Origin: Bacteroidota bacterium
GTDB taxonomy: Bacteria; Bacteroidota; Bacteroidia; Chitinophagales; Chitinophagaceae
Reading direction: 5' to 3'
NCBI GenBank assembly: GCA_947454025.1
Contig: CANGIZ010000009.1
Span: 1-47,355 of the forward strand
Length of the DNA stretch: 47,355 nucleotides
Shown here: one piece after another, positions 7,480 to 17,371 of the stretch
Position numbering within the stretch: position 1 is the stretch's first letter
Layout of the letters: each line of letters starts with the position of its first letter
The notes under the pieces: generated by a model
Database searches by the model: none
What the model was told of the DNA's origin: nothing
The model's input: the letters and a program-made list of their open reading frames with translations, nothing else
Made by a program: the position numbers and the translations under genes

Positions 7480-9678
7480 TTGCTTTTTGATTTCCGTTAA
7501 TTGAATACCTAATTTTTCTAATGCAGCATTTTGTTCATTAATAAAACTATTGTCTTTTAAGGAACCCACTACGGCATTCATTTCCGCTTCGTTTTCATAA
7601 ACCATTTTTCTAAATGGATTTGCGTAATCTTTTGCTCTTGTATTTTGGATCCTTGCAGTAATGTCTTTCTTAATCTCAAAATAGTTATCTATCCAATCTG
7701 TCAATTTAGTAGTCGTAAGTTTACTCAAAGGAGTATTGGTAATGGTTTCAAGGCAAGCTAAGGCATGGTGGTCTCTTCGGGAAATATACTTTTCAGATTC
7801 TAATTCATAAAACGCATGAACCAGATCCCAACTTGTAATATTGTCTTTCTTTATTTTAGTTATTAAGTCATTTACATTTTTCTGAGGAATAAGTTGACCT
7901 CCAATATTGGTCCAAATTAAATGTGTAGTTCCTATTTTTGTTTGTTGTAAAGTAGTGAGTATTGCTTTGCCTTTTTTGTTTTCGGTATAATGTAGCACTG
8001 CTTCCATTCCATAAACGAAAATCATTTTTTCAAACATGTGGTAAGCGTCATAGCACTTCACTAATTTAGTTTTACGCTTACTGTTTTCAAATCCAGTGAC
8101 AGTTACTTCTAAAGCGTCAATTGCTTTTTTTGTTTTGGTTTGCAATAAATTTTCGCCGATACTCAATAATTTTGCTTCATCTGCAGGAATGGTTTTCTTG
8201 TCCTTGGTTAATTGTGCAGTTGCTACTGCTTTTGCAATAATTTTTCTAGCTTCTATTAATTCATTTACTGAATCGGGGGCTAAATAGCCATATTCCCAAA
8301 TAGGGGTCTTGAATTTACGTTTATCTCTGTCCACATATTTCCAAGCATTTCGGGCCAATGCATAAAAATTATATAAGAACCAATATCCTGGCATAATCAC
8401 TAGCTCATCCTTAAGTGGGTCATTGCTAATTAAAGAGAAAGGAATTGGGATATTTAATTCGTAATTGTAATCACCTTTGTTTAATAATGAGAAGCTTGCA
8501 AAAACGGAATTGTGTTTAATGCTCACGCAAAGTCCTGGCCAAAATCCTCTTCCCATAATTACTTCACCATCCGCTCCACGACTATTATGGTTGGATCCTA
8601 AAGTTGCACCTGCTGCTATATTGCTTTGTCCCATTACCAATGCGGCACATAAGAAACTATTATTATGGTGCTGCTCATGTGCAGGGAAAATTAAAGAGTT
8701 CAACACTTCGCAACATGAAATAGTAGCATTGGGTCCAAGGAATGAGTTAATCAATCTTGCGCCATATTTTAATTGTGAATAATCGGACAAAACAAAACGA
8801 ACCGCCTTAATTCCGTAGAAAATTCTACAACCATATCCAATAATTCCATTTACCAATTCGCAACCTTCACCAACCTGTGTTTTTGCATCGGGGTGGGAGT
8901 TAATGGTTACGTTTTTTATTTTATTAGCGCCTTTTAAATAAGCATCCTCTCCAATCCAAACGTCTTTAATGATTTTACAATTCTTGATCACTGTTCTATC
9001 ACCCACTTTTCCGTAATAGCCTAATTTGTTATCAAATTGATTATCGGTTAATTCAATAAACTTTTTTTGAAGCAGTACATCGTTGCGGTGTCTTGTCCAT
9101 AAATAGGCATCCCCAGCAGTCATGCCATTAAAAGGCAATACTTTACGTCCTGTATTTTCATTGCATAATTCTAACCAGATCCTTACCGATTCAGATTCGC
9201 CTTTTTTAATAATACCATTCCCGAATTTAGAGTGGTTGGTCGTTACTAATTCGTTCACATTATTTATGATCACTTCATTCCCTAAAATATAATGAGACAT
9301 GTAGTTCACATTGTGCACTGAAACATTATTTCCAAAATCACAACTAATAATGGTTGAATTGTAAATACCAATAGGTACTACTAAATCACTAAAACATAAA
9401 CAGCTATTTTCTAAATTACCGATACGAATCAAACCAAAAAACGAACAGTTCTTCACCAGCTCTGGATTGAATTCATTAGAAACTAAAATTTTACTCCAAT
9501 CATCACTTGTGTTTCGATTGCGTACTAGAATTTCAATTTCCAACGCAGATAGTTTTCGGTATTGAATTCCACTACGATTTTGTTTATTGCGTAAATAGTA
9601 TTCGTCCTTGCCTTTCGGAAGCTCCTTAATAAATCCATATCCTAATTGGCCTACTGCTATTTTTTTGATATTGTTCAT
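7465..9678 (-). CDS. DUF4954 protein with left-handed beta-helix
   Basis: A 737-residue cytoplasmic-looking protein (no signal peptide) of the Bacteroidota family DUF4954. The first half carries irregular hexapeptide-type repeats, about residues 80-400 (segments such as VWIGEDAYLKG, VGEGCELVNGIIGYGCRI, YSQLKYGARLINSFLGPNATIS), as in the beta-helix of sugar-nucleotide and acyl transferases. After it comes a conserved block with SLLNKGDYNYELNIPIPFSL and a helical C-terminal half. The fold suggests a nucleotidyl- or acyl-transferase-like enzyme, but no catalytic domain could be recognised. It lies 9 bp behind the amidase gene on the same strand; its 3' end overlaps the porin-like gene by 15 bp. 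Confidence 0.75.
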   Translation of the reverse strand: MNNIKKIAVGQLGYGFIKELPKGKDEYYLRNKQNRSGIQYRKLSALEIEILVRNRNTSDDWSKILVSNEFNPELVKNCSFFGLIRIGNLENSCLCFSDLVVPIGIYNSTIISCDFGNNVSVHNVNYMSHYILGNEVIINNVNELVTTNHSKFGNGIIKKGESESVRIWLELCNENTGRKVLPFNGMTAGDAYLWTRHRNDVLLQKKFIELTDNQFDNKLGYYGKVGDRTVIKNCKIIKDVWIGEDAYLKGANKIKNVTINSHPDAKTQVGEGCELVNGIIGYGCRIFYGIKAVRFVLSDYSQLKYGARLINSFLGPNATISCCEVLNSLIFPAHEQHHNNSFLCAALVMGQSNIAAGATLGSNHNSRGADGEVIMGRGFWPGLCVSIKHNSVFASFSLLNKGDYNYELNIPIPFSLISNDPLKDELVIMPGYWFLYNFYALARNAWKYVDRDKRKFKTPIWEYGYLAPDSVNELIEARKIIAKAVATAQLTKDKKTIPADEAKLLSIGENLLQTKTKKAIDALEVTVTGFENSKRKTKLVKCYDAYHMFEKMIFVYGMEAVLHYTENKKGKAILTTLQQTKIGTTHLIWTNIGGQLIPQKNVNDLITKIKKDNITSWDLVHAFYELESEKYISRRDHHALACLETITNTPLSKLTTTKLTDWIDNYFEIKKDITARIQNTRAKDYANPFRKMVYENEAEMNAVVGSLKDNSFINEQNAALEKLGIQLTEIKKQLKLK

Positions 9679-9687
9679 AAAACGCTT

Positions 9688-11337
9688 CTATTTAAATAAT
9701 GCTGGATGTTGTTTATTCCAGTTGGTTTGTTGCTGGTATGCTTTGGCGATATTTAAAATAGTCCCCTCGTCATACAAGTTTCCTACAAAGGTAATACCTG
9801 TTGGTAAATTATATTTACTATCAAATCCGGTAGGAACACAAACCACTGGATGACCTGTTAAGTTAGTAATGGCTGCTTGATTGCCTTCCACTCCGCGGGA
9901 TGGACAAATAATCGCGTCGTATTTACTTATCACTTCGTTTACTTGCTGCATTAAAACTGTTCTATGTCTTTGCGCATTGATGTATTCAACAGCTGGCACA
10001 AACCTTGCTGTACGAAACTGGTTGGGCCAATCGTATTTAGTTTGACGGGTTAATTCGTCGTCGATATTTAAACGCGTCATTTCGTCGAATTGTGCTGCAC
10101 ACTCTACTCCAATTACAACGTCCATTATATTAAAATTATAAATGCCGCTGTCTGGAAAATTAACAGGGATTAATTCAATGCCCATTTTTTTAAAGCTCGC
10201 TAAAACTTTCCATTCGTTTCTGGATGTGTCTTTTATTTGGTCAAAATAATTTTTAGCATAAGCAATGCGTAACTTTTTAATGTCTTTAATTGGAGCGTAG
10301 TTAAAAGGCACATTTGTAGCGGACAAGTCTTTACCATCAGTGCCATGAATATAGTTGAATACAATGGCAGCGTCGTCGGCGCTGCGACAAATAGGCCCTA
10401 CTTTATCTAAGCTATAACTTAATGCCATTGCACCTGAACGGCTAATGCTTCCAAAAGTGGGACGCAAACCTGTTGCGCCACATTGAGTAGAAGGGGATAC
10501 GATACTGCCATAAGTTTCAGTGCCAATGGCAAAAGGAACTAATCCTGCAACCGTTGCTGCTGTTGAACCAGCGGAGGACCCTGAAGAACCATATTTTAAA
10601 TTCCACGGATTACGTGTACGACCACCATACCAGTAATCGCCCATGGCCAATGCACCCAAGGTAAACTTTGCTACAAAAACGGCACCTGCTTTTTGTAATT
10701 GCGTATACACAAAAGCATCTTCATTAATCACCTGATTTTTATAAGGTGCAGCACCCCAGGTTGTTTTAGTTCCTTTCACCGCGAATAAATCTTTTAGACC
10801 ATAAGGAATGCCATGTAACAGGCCACGGTATTTTCCTTGTGCTAATTCTTCGTCGGCTTTTTTGGCTTGTGCATAAGCAATGTCTTCTTGCAAACTAATC
10901 ACACATTCTAAAGTGTCGCCATATTTTTTAATACGGTTAATAAAAAATTGTGTCAATGCAAGCGAACTAATTTTTTTATTTTTTATAAGGTAGGCCAATT
11001 CACTTATGCTGTAAAACGCTAAATCATTTTTATTAGCAGGCAGTTCCACTTTTGTAAGTGGCAATTTGGCCCCTGTTGTTAACTTTGGCGCATGTTTTGG
11101 CAAAGGCAATTGCCATAAACTTAGTGGTACACTATTAGGTAATGACAACTTATGCATGGCTTTATAGTTCGCAATATTGTCAATTACGTCACTGTATAAA
11201 GTATCTATCTCCTTGGGGGTAAACTGTAAGTCAAATAGTTTAGCAGCACTTTGCAAGTCCGATTTTTGCACAGTTGTATCTTGTGCGAATGTAATGCTAC
11301 TCGTACCTATTAGTAAGAACAAAAGAAACTGTTTCAT
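9688..11337 (-). CDS. Exported amidase-signature family hydrolase
   Basis: A 549-residue protein with an N-terminal signal peptide (MKQFLLFLLIGTSSITFAQ), so it is probably periplasmic. The amidase-signature core is complete: Lys182 in GIPYGLKDLFAVKG, the cis-Ser region GSSGSSAGS (250-258), and the nucleophile Ser278 in GTETYGSIVSPS. These enzymes hydrolyse amide bonds by a Ser-cisSer-Lys triad. The extra N-terminal 100 residues and the export signal set it apart from GatA, so it is not the tRNA amidotransferase subunit. A promoter box lies at 11359-11366, and DUF4954 follows 9 bp downstream. Its substrate is unknown. Confidence 0.88.
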   Translation of the reverse strand: MKQFLLFLLIGTSSITFAQDTTVQKSDLQSAAKLFDLQFTPKEIDTLYSDVIDNIANYKAMHKLSLPNSVPLSLWQLPLPKHAPKLTTGAKLPLTKVELPANKNDLAFYSISELAYLIKNKKISSLALTQFFINRIKKYGDTLECVISLQEDIAYAQAKKADEELAQGKYRGLLHGIPYGLKDLFAVKGTKTTWGAAPYKNQVINEDAFVYTQLQKAGAVFVAKFTLGALAMGDYWYGGRTRNPWNLKYGSSGSSAGSTAATVAGLVPFAIGTETYGSIVSPSTQCGATGLRPTFGSISRSGAMALSYSLDKVGPICRSADDAAIVFNYIHGTDGKDLSATNVPFNYAPIKDIKKLRIAYAKNYFDQIKDTSRNEWKVLASFKKMGIELIPVNFPDSGIYNFNIMDVVIGVECAAQFDEMTRLNIDDELTRQTKYDWPNQFRTARFVPAVEYINAQRHRTVLMQQVNEVISKYDAIICPSRGVEGNQAAITNLTGHPVVCVPTGFDSKYNLPTGITFVGNLYDEGTILNIAKAYQQQTNWNKQHPALFK

Positions 11338-11358
11338 GAAATAACGTATTAGTTATTT

Positions 11359-11366
11359 CAAAGATA
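11359..11366 (-). promoter_or_regulatory. -7 promoter box for the amidase gene
   Basis: The minus strand reads TATCTTTG, matching TAnnTTTG, directly abutting the rhlE stop codon and ending 21 bases before the amidase ATG. No obvious -33 TTTG was seen. Confidence 0.45.
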
Positions 11367-12650
11367 CTATCCGCGCTTGGGTTTACTCGAATTAAATCTT
11401 CTTTTTTGCCCCCCTTTCGCTCCAAAGCCACCTTCATTTTGTGGAGCACGGCCCCTCGTATTTCTAGGTTTACCCCAGCCAGCATCTTGAGAGGTTTTAT
11501 TGGCATGAAATTGTTGCATCGGGTAGGGATGTTCAAAAATAACAGGCACTTTCTTGCCAATTAACTTTTCAATGTCCGCTAAGTAGGCTTTTTCTTCAAA
11601 ATCACAAAATGACAATGCGGTTCCTTCGGCACCTGCTCGACCTGTACGACCAATTCGATGTACATAGGTTTCAGGTATATTTGGTATGTCAAAGTTGATT
11701 ACATGCGCTAATTCATCTACATCAATACCTCTTGCGGCAATATCAGTAGCTACCAATACCCTTGTACTTTGGTCTTTAAAATTACTCAATGCGCGTTGCC
11801 TAGCATTTTGAGATTTATTCCCGTGAATCGCTTCCGCGATTATATTGTTCTTTGTTAATAAATGGACTACTTTGTCGGCACCATGTTTGGTTCTTGTAAA
11901 AACCAATGCGGTTTTGATAGCTGGGTTCTTTAAAACCTCTACTAACAAGGCGTTCTTATTTACTTTGTCAACAAAATAAACAGCTTGATCGATAATTTCT
12001 ACAGTCGATGAAACGGGTGTTACAGTTACTTTTTCTGGATTGTGTAAAATGCTATTCGCCAAGCTTACAATTTCTGGAGGCATGGTGGCAGAGAAAAACA
12101 AAGACTGTCTTTTCTTAGGCAATACCGCTAATAATTTTTTAACGTCGTGTACAAAGCCCATGTCCAACATTCTATCTGCTTCGTCTAAAACAAAAAACTC
12201 AACATCTCGGAGGCTTATAAAACCTTGGTTCATTAAATCCAATAAACGGCCCGGTGTTGCAATTACCACATCCACTCCATTTTTTAATGCAGTTACCTGT
12301 GGTCCTTGTCCTACACCTCCAAAAATCACAGTGCAATTTAATTGCGTATGTCGGCCATAGGCCTTAAAACTATCAGCAATTTGAATGGCTAATTCACGCG
12401 TTGGCGTAACAATTAAGCTTTTAATTCTTTTTCTTTTTTCTACAGGCTTTGCAGAAAGTAGTTGTATGATAGGTAGGGTAAAAGCAGCTGTTTTTCCAGT
12501 ACCCGTTTGGGCACAACCTAATAAGTCCTTTCCTTCTAATAAAATGGGGATAGACTGCGCTTGTATGGGAGTTGGGGTAGTGTAACCTTCTTCAAATAAA
12601 GCCAATAAAATGGGTTCTATTAACCCTAGTTCTTTAAAATTCGTACTCAT
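11367..12650 (-). CDS. rhlE: DEAD-box RNA helicase, RhlE type
   Basis: A 427-residue ATP-dependent RNA helicase. The motifs occur in order: Q-motif region (FKELGL, TPTPIQ), [11 protein letters not shown] (motif I), PTRELAIQ (Ia), [13 protein letters not shown] (Ib), [13 protein letters not shown] (II), FFSATMP (III), and C-terminal [16 protein letters not shown] (V) and [10 protein letters not shown] (VI). The tail is Gly/Arg/Lys-rich and ends SSKPKRG, an RNA-binding extension typical of the RhlE group, which works in cold adaptation, ribosome assembly and RNA turnover. The ATG at 12650 is chosen over a TTG four codons upstream. Confidence 0.92.
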   Translation of the reverse strand: MSTNFKELGLIEPILLALFEEGYTTPTPIQAQSIPILLEGKDLLGCAQTGTGKTAAFTLPIIQLLSAKPVEKRKRIKSLIVTPTRELAIQIADSFKAYGRHTQLNCTVIFGGVGQGPQVTALKNGVDVVIATPGRLLDLMNQGFISLRDVEFFVLDEADRMLDMGFVHDVKKLLAVLPKKRQSLFFSATMPPEIVSLANSILHNPEKVTVTPVSSTVEIIDQAVYFVDKVNKNALLVEVLKNPAIKTALVFTRTKHGADKVVHLLTKNNIIAEAIHGNKSQNARQRALSNFKDQSTRVLVATDIAARGIDVDELAHVINFDIPNIPETYVHRIGRTGRAGAEGTALSFCDFEEKAYLADIEKLIGKKVPVIFEHPYPMQQFHANKTSQDAGWGKPRNTRGRAPQNEGGFGAKGGQKRRFNSSKPKRG

Positions 12651-12695
12651 AATAGACTGCAAGGTACGCCTTTTAATTTTGGCAGCAGTTTTGAG

Positions 12696-13016
12696 CTACT
12701 TTCTCACTAATTGATAAGAGCAGAAAACAAGCTCTTGAATGAGCTTTGAAGGAACTTGTCTATTTAAATGTAAAGTGTTCCAATGCTTCTTATTCATATG
12801 AAATCCAGGAAAAATAGCATCGGGATATTGGTCCCTTTGTTCAATAATATCATCTGGAGTGGCTTTGTAGTTCATGGTCCCAGGAAAAGCTATTAAATCC
12901 AAGATGATAAATATTTTACCCTTTGTTTTAAGTACTAAGTTATCTTCCCCAAAAGGAAAGCACTCCTCTGTTTCAGGCAGAGAGAGTGCGTAATTTCTTA
13001 TTTCATCTATTTCCAT
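12696..13016 (-). CDS. MmcQ/YjbR family protein
   Basis: A 106-residue protein of the MmcQ/YjbR family, with the CyaY-like alpha/beta fold that has been linked to DNA binding. The diagnostic pieces are SLPETEECFPFGEDNLVLK at 13-31 (read in parts), FIILDLIAFPGTMNYKATPDDI in the middle, and HMNKKHWNTLHL near the end. The length is normal. It starts 33 bp downstream of the DUF885 gene on the same strand and may be co-transcribed. The biological role of the family is not established. Confidence 0.82.
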   Translation of the reverse strand: MEIDEIRNYALSLPETEECFPFGEDNLVLKTKGKIFIILDLIAFPGTMNYKATPDDIIEQRDQYPDAIFPGFHMNKKHWNTLHLNRQVPSKLIQELVFCSYQLVRK

Positions 13017-13048
13017 GGTAGTAGATAGAATGAGTGGATAAGCGGTGA

Positions 13049-14821
13049 TTAATTTTTGCTAGCAGCCCAAGTATCCATCTTTGCTTCAAATACCGCTAGT
13101 GGCAATGAACCATCTTTTAATACTTCGTTATGGAACTCAGCTAAATTAAACTTAGCACCTAAGCTGGCTTCATATTTTTTTCTTAATGCTGCAATTTTCA
13201 TAGCACCTGTTTTGTATCCCAAAGCTTGACCAGGGATGGCCATATATCTTTCAATTTCGGCAGTTGCACCTTGTTCGCTAATGGCTTCATTGTCCATCAT
13301 GTATTTGATAGCTTCTTCGCGACTCATATTTTTAGTATGAATAGCAACGTCCACAACCAATCGAATAGCTCTGTGAATTTCATCACCCAATGCACCCATA
13401 TACTGGTATGGGTCTTTATATAATCCTAGTTCTTTTCCTAAGGATTCACAATACAAAGCCCATCCTTCAACATAGGCATTGTGACCGCCGTATCTTCTGA
13501 ACTTAGGTAGTGCAGTATTCTCCTGCGTCAATGAAATTTGGTAATGGTGGCCAGGAATCGCTTCGTGTAAAAACAAGGATTCCATACCTGATGTTGTGTT
13601 AAATTTAGTAGCATCTAAAATAGGCACGTAAAATATACCAGGTCGTTTTGCTTCCAAAGACCCTGAATTGTATTCCGCACTTGCAGATGCTGCTCTAAAG
13701 GCTTCGGTTTGTCTTACTTCAAAAGGTGTTTTAGGCTCATGCAAGAACATCTTTTTTAAATTAGGAGCCATGCGTTGGTGAATGTCTTCAAATGCTGCAA
13801 TTACTTCCTTTGCATCATGATAAGGCATAAACTGTTTGTCTTCCTTCATGAATTCAAAAAATGCTTGTAAGTCACCTTTAAATCCAACCGCATTTTTAAT
13901 ACTGTCCATGGTTTTTCTAATTCTTGCTACTTCACTCAAACCTGTTTGATAAATTTCTTCGGGAGTTTTATTGGTGGTCGTATTTAATTTTACTTCGTAT
14001 GCATACATTTCAGTACCGCCTCGCATTGCAGAGAAACCTGCACTTGTTCTAGCTTTAGGTAAATACTCGTTTTGTAAAAAGTCACCTAATTTTTTATAGG
14101 TAGGCACAATCACATTTATAATTGAGTTTTCATAATCCTTAGTAAGTCTTGCCTTGTCGGCTGCTGAAAAATCTTTTGGTAATAATTGGATAGGACCGTA
14201 AAACAAACTTTTCTTAGGATCTGTTACTACCATACTTTGCATTTGAGGAATCATTCGCTCTACCAATATTTTTGGTAAGACGATGCCTGTAGCCATGCCC
14301 TTTTTAAAATTGCCAATGGCAGTATCGGCCCAAACTGAAAATGCAGCAACTCTTTTTAACCAGTCTTCATAGTTCTTAACTGTTTTAAATGGTTGTGCAC
14401 CTGTGCCAGATCCAAACTGCCCCATGGTAAGGGGTAATGCTTCAAATTGATTAAAGGGTAGATATTCAAAATGATATTTATTCCCCTCCAGATTGATCTC
14501 TAACTGGTATTTTAAATTATCAAATGAAAGTTGATCATTGGCACTCAATGATGCACGATCATAGTTTTTTAAACTGTCTAAAAAACGAGTATTGAATTGT
14601 TTCCATTCAGCAATAACTGCGAGTGAACCGTCATTTGGTAAAAGGTCATTGTACCTTTCATCACCCACTATGGTGGCTTGTAATGGACTTAACTTTAATT
14701 GTTCCTGATAATAGGTTTCCAAAAATTGACCAAACACAGCACTGTCTTTAGACGGTGTCGTTTTTTGTTTACATGCAAATAATCCAATGCAGAATGCAAA
14801 AGCAATAGTGATCCTTTTCAT
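13049..14821 (-). CDS. DUF885 family lipoprotein (putative metallopeptidase-like)
   Basis: A 590-residue protein with a lipoprotein signal (lipobox LFAC, Cys17), so it is likely anchored in an envelope membrane. It belongs to DUF885: the conserved HEAIPGHH motif is at 419-426, followed by AYVEGWALYCE (449-459), which resembles the two metal-ligand motifs of gluzincin peptidases, with a further QALGYKTG segment near the C-terminus. Peptidase activity is an inference from this motif pair and has not been shown for this protein. It is followed by the MmcQ/YjbR gene and lies 32 bp downstream of glmS on the same strand. Confidence 0.85.
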   Translation of the reverse strand: MKRITIAFAFCIGLFACKQKTTPSKDSAVFGQFLETYYQEQLKLSPLQATIVGDERYNDLLPNDGSLAVIAEWKQFNTRFLDSLKNYDRASLSANDQLSFDNLKYQLEINLEGNKYHFEYLPFNQFEALPLTMGQFGSGTGAQPFKTVKNYEDWLKRVAAFSVWADTAIGNFKKGMATGIVLPKILVERMIPQMQSMVVTDPKKSLFYGPIQLLPKDFSAADKARLTKDYENSIINVIVPTYKKLGDFLQNEYLPKARTSAGFSAMRGGTEMYAYEVKLNTTTNKTPEEIYQTGLSEVARIRKTMDSIKNAVGFKGDLQAFFEFMKEDKQFMPYHDAKEVIAAFEDIHQRMAPNLKKMFLHEPKTPFEVRQTEAFRAASASAEYNSGSLEAKRPGIFYVPILDATKFNTTSGMESLFLHEAIPGHHYQISLTQENTALPKFRRYGGHNAYVEGWALYCESLGKELGLYKDPYQYMGALGDEIHRAIRLVVDVAIHTKNMSREEAIKYMMDNEAISEQGATAEIERYMAIPGQALGYKTGAMKIAALRKKYEASLGAKFNLAEFHNEVLKDGSLPLAVFEAKMDTWAASKN

Positions 14822-14853
14822 TTTACTATATTTTAGTAAATGTAAGGATTAAT

Positions 14854-16692
14854 TTATTCCACAGTTACTGACTTTGCTAAGTTTCTTGGCTTATCCACAT
14901 CAATTCCTTTGTAAATACCTACGTAATAGCTTAATAATTGCAAAGGAATTACGCTTAATAGAGGTGCAATTACTTCGTCAATTTCAGGCACAAACATAAT
15001 ATTTTCCGACATCGTTGGTAATACATTATCACCAACAGTGGCTACTGCAATTACTTGACCCTTTCTTGCTTTAATTTCTTGAATATTGGACACTACTTTT
15101 TCATAATACATATCCTTAGTAGCAACGAAAACTACTGGCAAGTTTTCATCTACCAATGCAATTGGACCATGCTTCATTTCGGCAGCTGGGTAACCCTCAG
15201 CATGGATGTATGTAATTTCTTTTAATTTCAAGGCACCTTCTAATGCAATAGGAAAATTGTAACCACGGCCTAGGTATAAAAAGTCAGATGCGCCACTATA
15301 TTGTTTAGCAATTCTTTCAATCACACTAGTATCTGCTAAAATTTCTTTTACTTTTTCTGGTACGGAAGCCAATTCATTTAATAAGAAAACGTAACGCTCA
15401 TCGCTAATGCTTCCTTTTGCTTTTGCCATCTTTAAAGCCATCATACTTAATACTGCCAACTGGCCTGTAAATGCTTTTGTACTTGCTACACCAATTTCAG
15501 GTCCTGCATGCGTATATGCACCTGCGTGACTTAATCGAGCTATGCTACTTCCTACAGCGTTTACCACACCAAATATAAACGCGCCTTTTTCTTTAGCACT
15601 TTCTAATGCCACTAAAGTATCGGCTGTTTCACCGCTTTGTGAAATGGCAATGATTACATCACCCGGATGTATAACTGGGTTGCGGTATCTAAACTCTGAT
15701 GCATATTCTACTTCAACAGGAATGCGACATAATTCTTCAATCATATACTCTGCAACTAATCCTGCATGCCAACTGGTTCCACATGCCACAATCATGATTC
15801 TTGAGGCTTTAGTTAAAGCCTCAATATGATTATCAACACCCGCCATTACAATTTGTTGTTGCTCATGCAATAAACGACCTCTTAAACAATCGAAAATGGT
15901 TTCGGGTTGTTCAAAAATTTCTTTCAACATGAAATGATCATAACCGCCTTTTTCAATGGCAGCTAATTCCATATCTAATTTTTGAATGAATGGAGTTTGC
16001 TTTTCGTTGCCTAAATTCTTTAATATTAATTCGTCTGCTTTTACAATCGCAATTTCATAATCATTTACATACACTACTTCCTTGGTGTATTCAATGATAG
16101 GAGAGGCATCACTTGCTAAAAAGTGTTCACCTTTTCCAATACCAATTACCAAAGGACTTCCCTTACGTGCAGCAATAATAGTTTCAGGATCGTCCTGATC
16201 AATTAATAAAATACAATAAGCACCTACGATTCTTTTTAAAGCAATACGCAATGCCTCTTCTAATGAACTTTTATTATTGTCTTGAATGTCTTGAATAAAG
16301 TTTAACAATACTTCGGTATCGGTATCACTCTTAAATGTATACCCCTTACTGGTTAATTCTTGTTTGATTTGTGCATAGTTCTCTATGATCCCATTATGCA
16401 ACATCGCTAAACGGCCATTGTTGGATAAATGAGGATGTGCATTTCGATCGGATGGTTCACCATGTGTAGCCCAACGCGTATGTCCAATACAAATATGGGA
16501 ATGCATATTTTTGCCAACCACGGCTTCTTCTAATTCTGCAACCTTGCCTTTCTTTTTGTGTACTTGTAAATGACCATCTTGAATAATAGCAACACCGGTA
16601 CTATCATATCCACGATATTCTAAACGCTTCAAACCTTTTAATACAATTGGGTATGCTTCTCTATGACCGATATAACCTACGATTCCACACAT
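14854..16692 (-). CDS. glmS: Glutamine-fructose-6-phosphate aminotransferase (isomerizing)
   Basis: A 612-residue cytoplasmic enzyme that makes glucosamine 6-phosphate from fructose 6-phosphate and glutamine, feeding peptidoglycan and LPS. The N-terminal glutaminase domain starts with the catalytic Cys2 (MCGIVGYIG) and has HTRWATHGEPSDRNAHPH. Two SIS domains follow (ACGTSWHAG, AISQSGETADT, GPEIGVASTKAFTGQ; LGRGYNFPIALEGALKLKE), and the family C-terminus DVDKPRNLAKSVTVE is intact. The length is normal. The 5' leader is short, and no glmS ribozyme can fit in the space to the divergent acetyltransferase. Confidence 0.98.
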   Translation of the reverse strand: MCGIVGYIGHREAYPIVLKGLKRLEYRGYDSTGVAIIQDGHLQVHKKKGKVAELEEAVVGKNMHSHICIGHTRWATHGEPSDRNAHPHLSNNGRLAMLHNGIIENYAQIKQELTSKGYTFKSDTDTEVLLNFIQDIQDNNKSSLEEALRIALKRIVGAYCILLIDQDDPETIIAARKGSPLVIGIGKGEHFLASDASPIIEYTKEVVYVNDYEIAIVKADELILKNLGNEKQTPFIQKLDMELAAIEKGGYDHFMLKEIFEQPETIFDCLRGRLLHEQQQIVMAGVDNHIEALTKASRIMIVACGTSWHAGLVAEYMIEELCRIPVEVEYASEFRYRNPVIHPGDVIIAISQSGETADTLVALESAKEKGAFIFGVVNAVGSSIARLSHAGAYTHAGPEIGVASTKAFTGQLAVLSMMALKMAKAKGSISDERYVFLLNELASVPEKVKEILADTSVIERIAKQYSGASDFLYLGRGYNFPIALEGALKLKEITYIHAEGYPAAEMKHGPIALVDENLPVVFVATKDMYYEKVVSNIQEIKARKGQVIAVATVGDNVLPTMSENIMFVPEIDEVIAPLLSVIPLQLLSYYVGIYKGIDVDKPRNLAKSVTVE

Positions 16693-16727
16693 ATTTTGAC
16701 TTTTTGAGTATTAATAGCTAATTTAAA

Positions 16728-16735
16728 CAAAAATA
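16728..16735 (-). promoter_or_regulatory. -7 promoter box for glmS
   Basis: The minus strand reads TATTTTTG, matching TAnnTTTG, 35 bases before the glmS ATG at 16692. A GTTG lies 23 bases upstream, a weak -33 candidate. Confidence 0.45.
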
Positions 16736-16754
16736 AACATTAATATTTTAATGT

Positions 16755-17360
16755 ATGTCAACAATGGACCAATTTGATTTCACAAAAGACTATGTTTTAG
16801 AAGATGATCGGGTAATTTTAAGACCTATAACGTTTACGGATATTGAACATTTGGTTCAATACGTTATAAATGAGCCTGAATTATGGCAATTTTCCTTGGT
16901 GGCAATTCAAAAATCCGAAGATTTAAAAGGGTATATCCAAGCTGCAATAGATGCCAGATTATCCAAAACAGCCTATGCTTTTATTGTTTTTGATAAGACT
17001 TCACAAAGCTATGTAGGTAGTACTCGATTTTACGATATTCAACTGCCTTTTGAAACCACACAATTAGGCTATACTTGGTACAGTAAAAAAGTATGGGGAA
17101 CAGGACTCAACCAACATTGTAAATATTTAATACTACAATTTGCTTTTGAGCAAATGCATTTTAAAAGAGTAGAATTTAGGGCAGACAATACAAATAAACG
17201 AAGTATTGCGGCCATGCAAAAAATTGGATGCACCGTGGAAGGTGTATTAAGAAGTCATTTACCCAAACCTGATGGAACCAGAAGAGACTCCATTGTATTG
17301 AGTATTACGAAAGAAGAATGGGAAAACAGCGTAAAAAAAATAATCCAGGCACAGCTATAA
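16755..17360 (+). CDS. GNAT family N-acetyltransferase (RimJ/RimL type)
   Basis: A 201-residue acetyltransferase of the Acetyltransf_3 (RimJ/RimL) group. It opens with LEDDRVILRPITFTDIEHL, the usual first strand and helix, has FVGSTRFYDI-type beta strands in the middle (YVGSTRFYDIQ), the acetyl-CoA region with W-G-T-G-L-N-Q-H (replacing the classical Q/RxxGxG/A), and the ending FRADNTNKRSIAAMQKIGCTVEGVLRSH. The acceptor could be a ribosomal protein N-terminus, an amine or a small molecule; the sequence does not tell. It is divergent from glmS and convergent with mgtE (11-bp gap, no terminator seen). Confidence 0.85.
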   Translation: MSTMDQFDFTKDYVLEDDRVILRPITFTDIEHLVQYVINEPELWQFSLVAIQKSEDLKGYIQAAIDARLSKTAYAFIVFDKTSQSYVGSTRFYDIQLPFETTQLGYTWYSKKVWGTGLNQHCKYLILQFAFEQMHFKRVEFRADNTNKRSIAAMQKIGCTVEGVLRSHLPKPDGTRRDSIVLSITKEEWENSVKKIIQAQL

Positions 17361-17371
17361 AAAATCAATTG

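Noticed and set aside
11297..11560. 87-codon minus-strand frame at the rhlE/amidase junction
   Set aside because: It is the rhlE C-terminal region in another frame, overlapping both genes.
16693..16754. glmS ribozyme upstream of glmS
   Set aside because: Only 62 bases separate glmS from the divergent gene, too short for the ribozyme, and no core sequence was seen.
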